Both the position numbers and the translations under genes were made by a program. A stretch of 64,000 bases of DNA, taken from assembly GCA_016214845.1 (NCBI GenBank), contig JACRMS010000020.1, forward strand, positions 62,001 through 126,000. Reading direction: 5' to 3'. A model generated the notes under the pieces. It searched no databases. It was not told where the DNA came from and saw only the letters and a program-made list of their open reading frames with translations. The first letter of the stretch is position 1; each line of letters opens with the position of its first letter. This stretch comes from Nitrospirota bacterium (lineage in GTDB: Bacteria > Nitrospirota > Thermodesulfovibrionia > UBA6902). Of the stretch, positions 52,601 through 61,525 are shown piece by piece.

Positions 52601-55600
52601 TGTGAGTATTCACATATATGTTGTAGCTGTGCGTCCATCCATAGCCAAGATTGCTCTTCTCATTATGATTATCGCTGTTGTAGTAGCGTTTGAAATGCAG
52701 GCCAAGCGGCTCCTCGCCTCCAAGCCCGATGTCTTCCTGATCGAGGACATATGCGCCGGTGGTCATATCTACAGGATCCCCGCATTGAGCGGTTGAGATA
52801 TGGGATGGAAAGAGTAGCTCTGAGCCGAATTCATTTTGCACGCAATAGGTGCAGGTCTGCAGCGGATATGCTCCATACCCTCCGTAATAATCACCTCCTA
52901 TAATCATGCCTAATTCCGCTTTGCCGGAGACATCCTGGCTGTACTTCACGTATCCCTTGCCCCTCCATTGCAACAATGCTATCTGGCCGTTTGCAGGCAG
53001 CACTAACGTCACGCCGCTATTGACCGCACTCTGAAAATCCTGCAAGTCCTGCGTGCTGTAGCCTGTCAACTGGGTTTGAATACCTGAGAAGTTTGCGCTG
53101 TTTGCGAGAAATATTTTGCTGCCCTGTGAATTGGCCAAATGAATCAACTTAATTGTAGACGCTGCCGGTCTGTCCACTCCCTGCAACTGTTCAAGCACCC
53201 CGTGTTCAAGTGCGCTGCCAAGAAAACTGCCTGCCTTAAAACAAGCATTCTCATCGGCAGTGATGTTGTTTCGGGAAATATATGAGTTCACCTGCGTCTT
53301 GACATCAACATAATAACCTTGTTCCTGCGCCATTATGCCGAACCGGTGATGCCTGATGCCAATTACGTTTGAAAGCCGGGCAAGCAGATTGTCTGACAGC
53401 GTGGTCTGCTGCATCCATGTTTGCCCCATAACATTGAGCGTTTCGGTCAATACCTCCTTTGATGCATCTGATAACCCGCCTGTGCGGTAGTCTTCAAGAA
53501 TCCTCTGACGTTTTTTGAGATGCTGTCCTTTCTCACTACCGCCAAAGTCGGAAATAATGACATAAGAAGAGCCGCGTTTCAAATTATACGTTGAGGTCTG
53601 GTCCCCATACGTTCCGGAATCATCGGCATAAGGATGATCAATCGTTAATGTCATCTGTGCAAGGCCAGCTCCTGAAACAGGAGGTGTTTCCACTGCAATC
53701 AATTCATCATCAAGCCATAATTGCGCAGCAGGAGCAGAGACCGTCTCACCGGTAAGCGGCAAGTCTATTGTATTAGAAATGCCGTCATAGGTGAAGCTTA
53801 CCCGAATGTCTGCGTTATGAACACCCACTGCATTTGCAAGATATTTTACATCGATATTGCGAGACTGACCCGATGAGAGAGTCCCGCTTCCACCGCCGCT
53901 GAGTATCTGGAAACGGCTGCTGTCGGTCCCGACTAAGCTAATGCTATTGATGGTCAAACTCAGCGTCCCGCTGTTTTTCAGTATTGCCGTGCCCTGAGTA
54001 AAGTCATTTAGATACCTTTGTCCGAAGCTTATGCCATAAGAGCCCGTGAAGTCAGGCGCATACACTGTTTGCCCTGAAAGCGGAAGGTCAATCTGATATC
54101 CTGAAATACCGTCATAGTTGAATACGATGTGTATATTTGCGGTATGTGTGCCTCTTGTTGTTGCCAGATAGCGGACGACGATATCCCTGTAACTTCCCGC
54201 AGAAATATTTCCCGTGCCGCCGCCGCTTATAATCTGAAACATATTAGGATTGCTTCCCGTTAGTGACATGCCGGTAATCGTTAGCGTCTGTGAACCGCTG
54301 TTTTTCAGACGGGCCGTATTGTCCAACGGCTGGTTTAAATAAGCCAGCATGCTGACGCCGTATGAGCCGGAGAGATTAGGAGATTCAGCTACAAATCCCG
54401 TTAAAGTCCAGGTATCAGTATTATGTGAATATCCTGAATACCATGTTTCCAGATTAAAGGTTGCAGTCTTGGTTCCCCTGCTTTGCCCGGATCCCGAAAA
54501 CCTCACCTCAATCGTAAAGCTTCCACATGGCGCTACGGTGCGATAACCACCACCGCTTATAATTGAATATGCGCCGTTTGAATTGTTGCTGAGCCATGAG
54601 TTCACATATAATGTCGGATTGGAACAAGAATTGGTCCATGTAGGAGGCCATGTGGAAGAACCGCTGCTGTTAACACTGCCGAAATCTATCGAGCCCTGAA
54701 AACTCTGCGTGGTAACAGTTCCGCTATCCCGTGTCCGGGGAGGTACAATCTCTCCGCTTGAAATAGTTACAGTCTCCGAAGTTAAAAACGGCTCCTCTGT
54801 TAACGGCAAAGTTGTACTTGCAGGAAGTGCGGCAGATTGCCCTTGAACTGGAAGCGGGAGACCGGATACCTCTGCAGATGTCGTATGGGGATCGAGAGAT
54901 GTTGCTCTGACAGGTGCGCCTGCTCCGCTGCCGCCCGTGTCATATGTTATTGCCAGCCTTTTTCCGGCTATATCATGAATTGAGAGTAATTGATCTATCT
55001 GTCCGTGCTGGATATGGACTTTATGAACATAAGTATCCGGGATACTGTCCCAAGATGCTGTAATTGTATATGGAAATCTCAACCCTGCCGGATACTGTTC
55101 AGTTATTTCAGTAACAATCTTTCTGTCTCCGAGTATCTCAGACATTTCAGAATTCGGATAATTTGTGCGGAGAAATGATGTCAGGTTTGTTGAGTATTCC
55201 ACAAGCTTGCTGCGGAGAGCGGTCATTGTACCGTATACATACTGAATCGCACCGATGCCCGCATTATAAGTCTTACTCTCTGTCAACAACGCAATCATCA
55301 ACGACGCCTGGTCAAAATCATTCCCGCTGCCGTCAAGATAAGTAAGAGTAGCTCCCTTTAGCGAGCCGAAATAAGGTACGTAGTCAATGTGATTATGGAC
55401 ATAATCATAAATCAATTTTGGGTCATATTGCAGGCCGCGTGCGAGTTCCTTAATTTCATCGGATATCACAGTTGCGGAAGCAGCGAAAGAAGCAACGCCC
55501 GTAACACCCACTGTTCCCTGCACCCCTGTTCTTCCTTGTTTGGAATTAAAGTAAGCCATTGCTGCTTCAGGACTTACAGGGTCAGCCGTTCCCATAAACC

Positions 55601-55712
55601 AGCCAGGGCCAAGCACCACGGCATTTACTCCGGTAGCAATAAATATTAAGAATAGCAAAGCAAAGATGACAACTGCAAATAGATACTTTTTTTCTGATAA
55701 TACTTTTTCCAT
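49662..55712 (-). CDS. Giant RHS-repeat protein with transglutaminase-like N-terminus
   Basis: A 2016-residue secreted protein. A signal/membrane segment (residues 9-32) is followed by a transglutaminase-like region (LARGLQYDPKLIYDYVHNHI, GNDFDQASLMIALL), whose usual catalytic Cys is not evident. Two or three beta-sandwich 'choice-of-anchor' repeats follow (LKNSGTLSLTINSISLVGTD, SRFQILSGGGSGTL), then an RHS/DUF6531 entry motif (CGDPVDMTTGAYVLDQEDI). Many YD repeats lead to the core YMRARYYDPEVGRFISEDPI. The last 110 residues after DSEGLAEW are a variable C-terminus, with an HDAMLNNLG motif of unknown activity. It uses an AAGGGGG ribosome site and shares a 5' palindrome with the DUF1566 gene. 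Confidence 0.88.
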   Translation of the reverse strand: MEKVLSEKKYLFAVVIFALLFLIFIATGVNAVVLGPGWFMGTADPVSPEAAMAYFNSKQGRTGVQGTVGVTGVASFAASATVISDEIKELARGLQYDPKLIYDYVHNHIDYVPYFGSLKGATLTYLDGSGNDFDQASLMIALLTESKTYNAGIGAIQYVYGTMTALRSKLVEYSTNLTSFLRTNYPNSEMSEILGDRKIVTEITEQYPAGLRFPYTITASWDSIPDTYVHKVHIQHGQIDQLLSIHDIAGKRLAITYDTGGSGAGAPVRATSLDPHTTSAEVSGLPLPVQGQSAALPASTTLPLTEEPFLTSETVTISSGEIVPPRTRDSGTVTTQSFQGSIDFGSVNSSGSSTWPPTWTNSCSNPTLYVNSWLSNNSNGAYSIISGGGYRTVAPCGSFTIEVRFSGSGQSRGTKTATFNLETWYSGYSHNTDTWTLTGFVAESPNLSGSYGVSMLAYLNQPLDNTARLKNSGSQTLTITGMSLTGSNPNMFQIISGGGTGNISAGSYRDIVVRYLATTRGTHTANIHIVFNYDGISGYQIDLPLSGQTVYAPDFTGSYGISFGQRYLNDFTQGTAILKNSGTLSLTINSISLVGTDSSRFQILSGGGSGTLSSGQSRNIDVKYLANAVGVHNADIRVSFTYDGISNTIDLPLTGETVSAPAAQLWLDDELIAVETPPVSGAGLAQMTLTIDHPYADDSGTYGDQTSTYNLKRGSSYVIISDFGGSEKGQHLKKRQRILEDYRTGGLSDASKEVLTETLNVMGQTWMQQTTLSDNLLARLSNVIGIRHHRFGIMAQEQGYYVDVKTQVNSYISRNNITADENACFKAGSFLGSALEHGVLEQLQGVDRPAASTIKLIHLANSQGSKIFLANSANFSGIQTQLTGYSTQDLQDFQSAVNSGVTLVLPANGQIALLQWRGKGYVKYSQDVSGKAELGMIIGGDYYGGYGAYPLQTCTYCVQNEFGSELLFPSHISTAQCGDPVDMTTGAYVLDQEDIGLGGEEPLGLHFKRYYNSDNHNEKSNLGYGWTHSYNIYVNTHSDVDSGLAMRQPVDAVASLVASVVTLDLMSSSMPTVKEWTTAALTGKWQMDELFENAVSVHLQDKVLTYIMLPDGTYSSPPGVTTGLVKQTGLYQLQERFGTRINFNSDNKISSWVDVDGNTMTFTYSGNDLITVRDAFNRSLTLGYPGGKLTSVTDSAGRFVSYGYTIDDLTGYADPESKVWSYGYDGSHRMTTQATPMSITTVTNVYDSLGRVKEQTEPRQGTSTIHKYYFSGYRNIREESGSQTIYFIDDKRRTVAEKDALENLKTTQYDGQNHVVETVDAKGNQAWFYYDGNHNLTTTINALGLFTDYVYDAQFRLTDTVDHVFHGSHVEYDSEHHPALSRYGVLYDANLLPTDNGLSQTTASYYANGLTQTTTDGRSAVTTLTYDSYGNPQTTKVGAHPVLTTNYYPIGIMYSLTDQVGSTTNFNEYNNRLQLKLKTDPLGKTTSFTYDDAGRLLYKIDRKGHMIDYAYTPTDKVERVTYPDTSTVNYTYDQYDQLTVMQDSIGNTGYAYDTIGRLTSSTFTYSLNPASFSVSYEYDANGNMTKLIYTGNKSVSYTYDELNRLETVKIDWLNQTATYYYDDAGRLYFVMNFNGTVTIYGYDNANRLISLENKKSDATTLASYSFTLDGNGNRTQVVQNEPLVQILSPENASYTYNDKKNRLLAANTASFGYDFEGQLSTAYGSTYSFDYEHRLTGIGSNTQFFYDGKGNRVQAVRDGVTTRYIYDASGNLLAEADGSNNITSYYIYGAGLLARVTPANQVYTYHFNAVGSTIAMSNSSQAVVNKYAYDPFGKILNQVEAIPQPLKFVGQHGVMTEPNGMYYMRARYYDPEVGRFISEDPIGFEGGDTNLMAYVGNNPILLIDSEGLAEWLRKQGDPAVMGSVNAPADVLKPGSSLMEFFEYNVPNFYETSIQHDAMLNNLGVKNAYGDSLSTTVNIITMPIAFKNALDANIYETIVHPIDTMKPVYNKIMNMCK

Positions 55713-55792
55713 ACCATGTCCCCCTTGGTGAATTGAAAAATTGGTAAAGATTTTTTTGGATGGATTAATTTAACATTTCAGAAACGCCTTGT

Positions 55793-55813
55793 CACCTGTC
55801 CGAAAGGACAGTG
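55793..55813. promoter_or_regulatory. CACCTGTCC palindrome upstream of the RHS gene
   Basis: CACCTGTCC-GAAA-GGACAGTG is an almost perfect inverted repeat about 80 bp before the RHS start. It matches the one at 57310. It could be an operator or a transcript hairpin shared by two genes for exported proteins. Confidence 0.5.
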
Positions 55814-55869
55814 TTGATTTTGTTTACAAAGCGGAGTTTACTTAGTGGTCCTGCTGCTTTTTCATATTC

Positions 55870-57234
55870 TCAGCGGACACAGCGGACATAATGTTTCATA
55901 GAAAATGAATTGCTGTTCTTGGCATCGAATGACACATTGCCGCCATTAAATATAATCTGCCACGCGTAGACTGGATTTAAACTGCTGGTTGAGGACCAGT
56001 AACTGCTTGCAGAAAACTTGGTGTCGGGGAAATACCCGGCATTTATTGAAGGGGCTGACACTGAGTAGTCAACAAGGCTCTCAAGCTCCTTTATGTCCGG
56101 CACCCGCCAGTCGGTATGGTCCGCGAGATCGAGATCTTCACAATATGACAAAGCCTCCTGCCAGGACCTGTTGCCGCTGTCGTCTTTTTGTTGCCACATC
56201 AGTTTTGTATTATTGTCAGTCACTGTGCCGTTCCCGTTGTCGGTGAAGTCATCGGTACTCGCATAAGGACCGCGCACGCAGCGCACATAGTTGTCGCTGT
56301 CTTTAGCTGCAGGTGATATAAAGCCGAGGTAGAAGCTCACGAACCATGCGGAGCCGCCGGCCGGATATTCGCTTGAAGTCCAGTAGTAGTCTGACGTGGC
56401 ATCAGGGAAGTATGCAGTGTTTATCGAAGGGTAATACGTCCCGTAATTTACAATGCTCATCAATTCCCTTTTTGAAGGCAGCCGCCAATCTGAAAACCCG
56501 GATAACGTCAATGAGCCGCAGACGTCTTCTGTGCCGGGATTATGCGCGGCGTCATATATGCCCGCAGCCTCATACCAGCTATACACCTTTCCGTCATTAA
56601 TTTTCTGCCACATGAGTCCGGTCACGTTGTCGGTCACCGTGCTGTCATCATTGTCCGTGAAACTCATGGGATTGGCTGAATACTGGGCGTCTTGTCCGTA
56701 ATGAGGCGATCCTGAGGACGGACAAAGTATTTGCCCGGAGTCATCAAGGCATATCTCCTGTCCGGTATCAGGGATGGTTGATGTCACCGGAATTGCCGGT
56801 GCAACGGCTGTTATTATCACCACATCGGCAGCGCTGTCTGACTTTCCATCATTGACAATGAGGCTGATTACATATGTGCCCAACATATCCACTGTGAAAG
56901 CCGGACTTGTGATGGCCGGGTCTGATAAAACCGCCGCACTTCCTTCAGGCAAAAATACAATGGACCAACTATAGATCAACGTATCTCCGTCCGCATCCGC
57001 GCAAGCTCTTCCGTCGAGAGTAACAACAGAGCCGATCACAACATTACGGTCAGCCCCTGCATCAGCGGCAGGCGCTGAATTTACAGAAGGATTTTCCAGG
57101 GCATTTTCGCTGGAATTCCCATCGGGCTTCACATTGTTGTATGCCTCTCCCATATCTCCGCCAACACCGCATCCGGCAAGCAGCAATAATAAAATTGAGT
57201 ATACCGCCAGATGTCTCATCCCCGTTGACAACAT
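55870..57234 (-). CDS. Exported lipoprotein with PKD-like and two DUF1566 (Lcl) domains
   Basis: A 454-residue lipoprotein. The signal MRHLAVYSILLLLLAGC carries the lipobox. A PKD/REJ-like beta-sandwich (about residues 55-145: VVTLDGRACADADGDTLIYS, GTYVISLIVNDGKSDSAADV) follows. Two DUF1566 (Lcl C-terminal) domains come next, each with NGTVTDNxTxLMWQ, DWRLP/DWRVP and a closing YVRCVR. Such domains are adhesin-like, often with lectin fold relatives. The start at 57234 is set by GGGGG four bases upstream; a longer frame lacks a site and would bury the signal peptide. It sits between the RHS gene and module B. Confidence 0.82.
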   Translation of the reverse strand: MLSTGMRHLAVYSILLLLLAGCGVGGDMGEAYNNVKPDGNSSENALENPSVNSAPAADAGADRNVVIGSVVTLDGRACADADGDTLIYSWSIVFLPEGSAAVLSDPAITSPAFTVDMLGTYVISLIVNDGKSDSAADVVIITAVAPAIPVTSTIPDTGQEICLDDSGQILCPSSGSPHYGQDAQYSANPMSFTDNDDSTVTDNVTGLMWQKINDGKVYSWYEAAGIYDAAHNPGTEDVCGSLTLSGFSDWRLPSKRELMSIVNYGTYYPSINTAYFPDATSDYYWTSSEYPAGGSAWFVSFYLGFISPAAKDSDNYVRCVRGPYASTDDFTDNGNGTVTDNNTKLMWQQKDDSGNRSWQEALSYCEDLDLADHTDWRVPDIKELESLVDYSVSAPSINAGYFPDTKFSASSYWSSTSSLNPVYAWQIIFNGGNVSFDAKNSNSFSMKHYVRCVR

Positions 57235-57309
57235 TGTTCCCCCTTTGAGTTCAAAAAAGACTGGACGATTTCTTGGATAAATTAGATTAGCAGGTTTGAA
57301 AATATCTGT

Positions 57310-57331
57310 CACCTGTCCGAATGGACAGGTG
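57310..57331. promoter_or_regulatory. Perfect CACCTGTCC palindrome upstream of the DUF1566 gene
   Basis: Nine-base arms CACCTGTCC and GGACAGGTG flank GAAT, about 75 bp before the DUF1566 start. Flanking bases (TGTC before the palindrome) are shared with the copy at 55793. Confidence 0.55.
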
Positions 57332-57353
57332 TGGTCTTGTTACATGATGGGAA

Positions 57354-59621
57354 TTACTTGGTGATCCTGACGCCTTCCTGCTGCTTTTCCACCCTGTCTT
57401 CGGGGTCGTGATAATACTTATACCTGAAAAGCGCATCAAGGCCGTGGCAGTCGATGCAGATGTTATTGTAGCTGACGTTCCTTAAGAAGCTGTTTGTTGC
57501 GTTGCCTTCGAGCTTTTCATTATTCCCTTTTTCTTTTATCAGTGGACTCCACTGGTGGGCGTTGTGGCATGTAGGACAGGAGATATTTCCTACACTTGTA
57601 TCCTTGCCGGTCCTCCTGTCGTATATCGGAGCATAGTCCAATGATTCCTTGTTGCTCCTCATGACGTTGTTTATCAGCCTCTCCTCAGGATGAGTTGCGA
57701 TAGGCGGGATCTTGTTCTCGGCTATATTCCCCTTTGAATGGCAGCTCTTGCACAATGAATTTATAACGTCTTCACCCTGCGCGATTGTGCCGTAAGGCCT
57801 TGCCCACAACTTAAGCTTATTGGGAGCGTTATGAACGAGATGGCAAGCGCCGCACGTGCCTGATTCTTTCACGGGTTGCCCTATCAGGTTTTTGGCATCG
57901 GGGGCCGTTACGTTCAGGTCGTGGTCTGTCCCGTCTACCAGCGCCTTGTCCTCGTGACAGGATTTGCACAAATCGGACGAAGGGAAATTCTCTTTTCTTA
58001 AAAAGCTGTTGGTGGCGTCTCCCTCCATATTTTTGAACGCGTAATTAAGGACGGGTTTTCCCGGGTCCCATGTGTGTGGCTCGTGACAGGTGATGCAAAC
58101 CAGTTTCCCGTCTGCTGTTTTATTGCCTTCGCTGTCAAAGAGGGGCAATTCCGTCTTGATGTTATATTTTTTTATAAAGACATCCACCGGATGATAGTTG
58201 TCCCCGATAAGTTTCTCCTTTGCCGGGCCTTTATTGTTGTGGCAGGTAGTGCACATTTGGGTGACGAAATCAGTGTTTCCGTAAAGTTTTTTGGACCAGA
58301 GATGGGGCGCCTCAGCGTTGTGCGGTATGTGACACACGCCGCACGGCCCTGAGACAGGCGCATTGAATCCCTGAATATTTTTTTCCTCAGGCGCGGTCAC
58401 TTCGAGGTTGTGGTCCGATGTGATCAACTGTTTTTTATCTTTGTGACATTCAAGACAGAGGGCGGACGCGTGGTTGGACATCCTCAGAAAGCTGTTTGAC
58501 GCGTCGCCTTCCACTTCTTTCCCTCCCTTGTTCGTCAGGAAATTCGGGTCCCATGTGTGTACGTTGTGGCAGGTAAAGCACTGGACTTTGCCTTCGGGGT
58601 TCTTGGTCCCGTCCTCTGAAAATAAAGGCAGGTTCTCCGGCAGCTTTTCCTTTGAGGAAGGCTCAATGTTTATGGGATGTGAATACTTTCCCGTGTGTTT
58701 TATCTTGTAAGCGGTGTCCTCCCCGTGGCATGTCAGGCACATCTGGGTTGCGGGGTTCCCTGATTTAAGACCTCTTGCCCACAGCCTTTTCCCGGAGGAG
58801 TTATGAGGCATATGACACGCGCTGCACGGGCCTGATTCCGACGGCAACTGCTGTTTAAGATTTTTCTCTTCAGGCAGGGTGGAGCGGAGGTCGTGCTTTG
58901 TCTCGATCAGGGTTTTCTGCTGCTCATGGCAGGTCGCGCAAAGTTCGGAGCCTTTATTGCTGACCACTAAAATTTTTTCTCCCCTGGCGCCGTGTATTTT
59001 GTGACAGGTCTGGCAGATCACCTTGTTCGGGTCGGTCGCCTTTCTGCTGCCCATTGAAAATAATTTATCAGGCAGTTTCATCGCAGTTGTATGCACGGGG
59101 TGTCCGTTTGAGAATTTGTAGGAGGCCTCATTCCTGTGGCACATCTCGCAGAGGCTTGAATCGATGTTCACTTCCCTGTAAACAGCGGTCCTTCCAAACG
59201 GGTCTCCGTGAGGAGCCGCGCCTTTCCCGTGAGCGGAATGGCAGGTGCCGCAGTATAATTCGTCTTTGACGCTAAGCGGCAGTTCGGGAGGGATGGTAAC
59301 GTTCTTTGACGGTTTTACATACACTGGATGCCTGTTATATTTCCATACTATGTCGCGGGAATCTTTAACATAACCGTCATGACAGCTATAACATATCTCC
59401 TCCGAGCTTACAACTCCCTGGGTGTCTCTCATAAGGACGTTGCCGGGCTGCCATTCAACCAGAGTTTCTTTGTCCGTCCTGAAGTCATCCATCCACATGA
59501 TATGGCAGACAACACAGTCCCTTTTGGAAGAAAGCTCAAGGGAGAAAACCGGTGTGGCCGTAATGCAGAACATGATTATGAGAACTCCAATTAATAAGGA
59601 GATCCTATATTTGACCGACAT
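57354..59621 (-). CDS. Giant multiheme cytochrome c, 18 CXXCH motifs (module B)
   Basis: A 755-residue exported cytochrome with 18 CXXCH motifs. It has the same internal repeat style as the module-A protein (CHxPHxWDP, ATNSFLR, LCxxCHxD, GPCGVCHIPHN) and an almost identical end (CIDCHGLDALFRYKYYHDP). The ATG at 59621 (MSVKYRISLLIGVLIIMF) gives a normal signal peptide; a GTG 11 codons upstream is an alternative. It is the last gene of module B, 57 bp after the NHL gene. It probably serves as a long electron-conducting protein in the periplasm or outside the cell. Confidence 0.88.
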   Translation of the reverse strand: MSVKYRISLLIGVLIIMFCITATPVFSLELSSKRDCVVCHIMWMDDFRTDKETLVEWQPGNVLMRDTQGVVSSEEICYSCHDGYVKDSRDIVWKYNRHPVYVKPSKNVTIPPELPLSVKDELYCGTCHSAHGKGAAPHGDPFGRTAVYREVNIDSSLCEMCHRNEASYKFSNGHPVHTTAMKLPDKLFSMGSRKATDPNKVICQTCHKIHGARGEKILVVSNKGSELCATCHEQQKTLIETKHDLRSTLPEEKNLKQQLPSESGPCSACHMPHNSSGKRLWARGLKSGNPATQMCLTCHGEDTAYKIKHTGKYSHPINIEPSSKEKLPENLPLFSEDGTKNPEGKVQCFTCHNVHTWDPNFLTNKGGKEVEGDASNSFLRMSNHASALCLECHKDKKQLITSDHNLEVTAPEEKNIQGFNAPVSGPCGVCHIPHNAEAPHLWSKKLYGNTDFVTQMCTTCHNNKGPAKEKLIGDNYHPVDVFIKKYNIKTELPLFDSEGNKTADGKLVCITCHEPHTWDPGKPVLNYAFKNMEGDATNSFLRKENFPSSDLCKSCHEDKALVDGTDHDLNVTAPDAKNLIGQPVKESGTCGACHLVHNAPNKLKLWARPYGTIAQGEDVINSLCKSCHSKGNIAENKIPPIATHPEERLINNVMRSNKESLDYAPIYDRRTGKDTSVGNISCPTCHNAHQWSPLIKEKGNNEKLEGNATNSFLRNVSYNNICIDCHGLDALFRYKYYHDPEDRVEKQQEGVRITK

Positions 59622-59678
59622 TAGCTTTAAATTGAGTAAATACCGCACCACCACCTGAACCCCTTAGTCCTACTTTGG

Positions 59679-60599
59679 TTATAAAATCTTCAGCACCGTT
59701 ATCTTATTTCCCCTCATCTCCACTACTAACAGCCTGTTATTTTTATCAATGAAAATCCCGACAGGCGTGTTGAATACTTTCCTCTTGTTGTTTTCACAGA
59801 CGACCCCGAGAAATCGTCCCAGGTCTGTAAAGCCCTGCACCGCTCCCGTATAGCTGTCGCTGACAAACACCCTGCTTTGTTTATCAAGGGCCACCCCCTT
59901 GGGCCTGAAAAACCTGCCGGGCAGGACACCCCACTCACCGATAATGGAAACAAAGTTTCCAAACGGGTCGAATTTCTGGACCCTCGTATTCAGGACATCC
60001 ACAACGAGGAGTTCATTGAACTGGTTGACCGTCATCATTCCGGGGAACCTGAATTCGCCGGTCCCTTCCCCGATCTTTCCCCATTCGAATTCAAAGGCGC
60101 CGTTCTGGTCATATACCTTTATTTTGTGATTGTCGTTATCTGACACGTAAAGATAATTTTTTATCTTGGAGACCGCCACGTCTACGGGGTCGGATTTTGT
60201 CTGCGGCGAATTGGTCTTGACTGAAAACATGTTCAGGAAATTGCCGCTCTGATCAAAGACCTGGATTCTATGGTTGCCTGTGTCGGCGATGAACACGCTG
60301 CCGCTTTCAGATATATCAATTCCGAGGGGCCGGTTGAACTGCCCTTTCTCAGGGCCTTCGCTGCCGAACGCAAACTTCCAGGTGCCGTTGCCGTCAACCA
60401 CAACTATCCTGTTGTTCAAACCGTCAACCAGGTAGATGTCCCCGTTGGGGGCAACAGCGATGTCGCTGGGCTGGTCAGCGCCCGGCTTGATGTCGAAAAG
60501 GAATTTGGTGTTAATACAGTCTATGGCGAATGAATTTTGAGGGGATAAATCAGCGAGAAGGGATACGACAATTATTATATAAATGTATATTCGCTGCAA
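59679..60599 (-). CDS. Exported NHL-repeat beta-propeller protein (module B)
   Basis: A 306-residue protein with a signal peptide (IYIYIIIVVSLLADL...NSFA) and about six NHL repeats (DIAVAPNGDIYLVDGLNNR, GIDISESGSVFIADTGNHRIQ, GVALDKQSRVFVSDSYTGAV). It is a close relative of the module-A NHL protein, without the repeat-derived N-terminal extension. It appears to start at TTG; no ATG is placed suitably and the ribosome site is weak, so the start is uncertain. Confidence 0.85.
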   Translation of the reverse strand: MQRIYIYIIIVVSLLADLSPQNSFAIDCINTKFLFDIKPGADQPSDIAVAPNGDIYLVDGLNNRIVVVDGNGTWKFAFGSEGPEKGQFNRPLGIDISESGSVFIADTGNHRIQVFDQSGNFLNMFSVKTNSPQTKSDPVDVAVSKIKNYLYVSDNDNHKIKVYDQNGAFEFEWGKIGEGTGEFRFPGMMTVNQFNELLVVDVLNTRVQKFDPFGNFVSIIGEWGVLPGRFFRPKGVALDKQSRVFVSDSYTGAVQGFTDLGRFLGVVCENNKRKVFNTPVGIFIDKNNRLLVVEMRGNKITVLKIL

Positions 60600-60623
60600 C
60601 GTTGTCTCTCATTACGGGAATCT

Positions 60624-60656
60624 GGCGGGCCGGGCTTTTAAACCCGGACCCGCGCC
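60624..60656. repeat. GC-rich palindrome between the NHL and triheme genes
   Basis: GGCGGGCCGGGCTTTTAAAC is inverted against CCCGGACCCGCGCC. It belongs to the same hairpin class as the coding repeat at 17445 but here lies in an intergenic gap. Confidence 0.65.
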
Positions 60657-60677
60657 TTTGTATTATACATTAATAAG

Positions 60678-61508
60678 TTATTCCTGGAAAAGATTGGGGA
60701 TATAGAATTTTTCGTACTTGGTTATCATGCCCGCTATATTGAGCTGTTCTATATCTACGATCCTGTTCTCCGAAAAGCTGAGGGCCTTGAAATCCATGAG
60801 GCCGCCCTTTGAATGACATTTTTTGCATTCATGGCCCTTTGCCTTGATACCCACGTGAAATTTCTTCTTGACATTGTCTCTCTGTTCCGGCGTGAGCTGG
60901 TCTCTCACTTTCACGTAATCCTGCGCAAGCGGCGCGTCCTGTATCTGGATCGCCGACTCAAACTTCCCGCCTATTCTGTAGAAAGGGGCTATCTTTGAGA
61001 ACTGGTCCTCAACCTCCACAAGATTGCCGGTATCAGGTTCATAGCTCGTGCCGAAAAACGGGCCCTTAGGCTCTTTCTCAAGGGGGTTGTACCATTTATA
61101 TGCTACGGTCACTCCCGGCTTGTCTTCTATATGGCATGTCTCGCAGACGAAGAACTCGGTGTGCATATTTAACATTGCCCTGACCTTTTTGTTCTTGCTG
61201 TGAGGATAATCCGAGTGACAGATATAGCAGACCGGACGCATATTTTCCGGAAGCTTCTGGGTCTCAACCATATGGTGGAAGTGCCTGTGCTTTTCGTATT
61301 CCTCCTGTCGCTTCACTTCTTCCATGATAGCTGACTTCTGCTTTTCCTCCATCTTCTTTTGAATGGGTACCAGCAGTGCGGGGCCATGAGGCGCGAAGGT
61401 TATCTGATAGACGACAGCTATCAGCACTGAAAGCGTAATTATTTTAAAGATAAAACCGATTACATAAACTATCTTCGGATGTTCTAATCGTTTTGGTTCG
61501 CCTGGCAA
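60678..61508 (-). CDS. Membrane-anchored triheme cytochrome c (module B)
   Basis: A 276-residue protein with an N-terminal membrane helix (about residues 13-37), a Lys/Glu-rich coil and three CXXCH motifs (CYICH, CETCH, CKKCH). HFHHMVE and LNMHTEFFVCETCHI align with the module-A protein. The start is a TTG ten bases after AGGAGG; no ATG fits. It lies 17 bp downstream of the cytochrome b gene and should share a quinol-to-cytochrome path with it. Confidence 0.85.
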   Translation of the reverse strand: MPGEPKRLEHPKIVYVIGFIFKIITLSVLIAVVYQITFAPHGPALLVPIQKKMEEKQKSAIMEEVKRQEEYEKHRHFHHMVETQKLPENMRPVCYICHSDYPHSKNKKVRAMLNMHTEFFVCETCHIEDKPGVTVAYKWYNPLEKEPKGPFFGTSYEPDTGNLVEVEDQFSKIAPFYRIGGKFESAIQIQDAPLAQDYVKVRDQLTPEQRDNVKKKFHVGIKAKGHECKKCHSKGGLMDFKALSFSENRIVDIEQLNIAGMITKYEKFYIPNLFQE

Positions 61509-61525
61509 TGTAAAGTCACCTCCTC

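Noticed and set aside
55713-57353. Cyclic-di-GMP (GEMM) riboswitch before the RHS or DUF1566 genes
   Set aside because: The leaders contain a simple palindrome but not the conserved GEMM core sequences.
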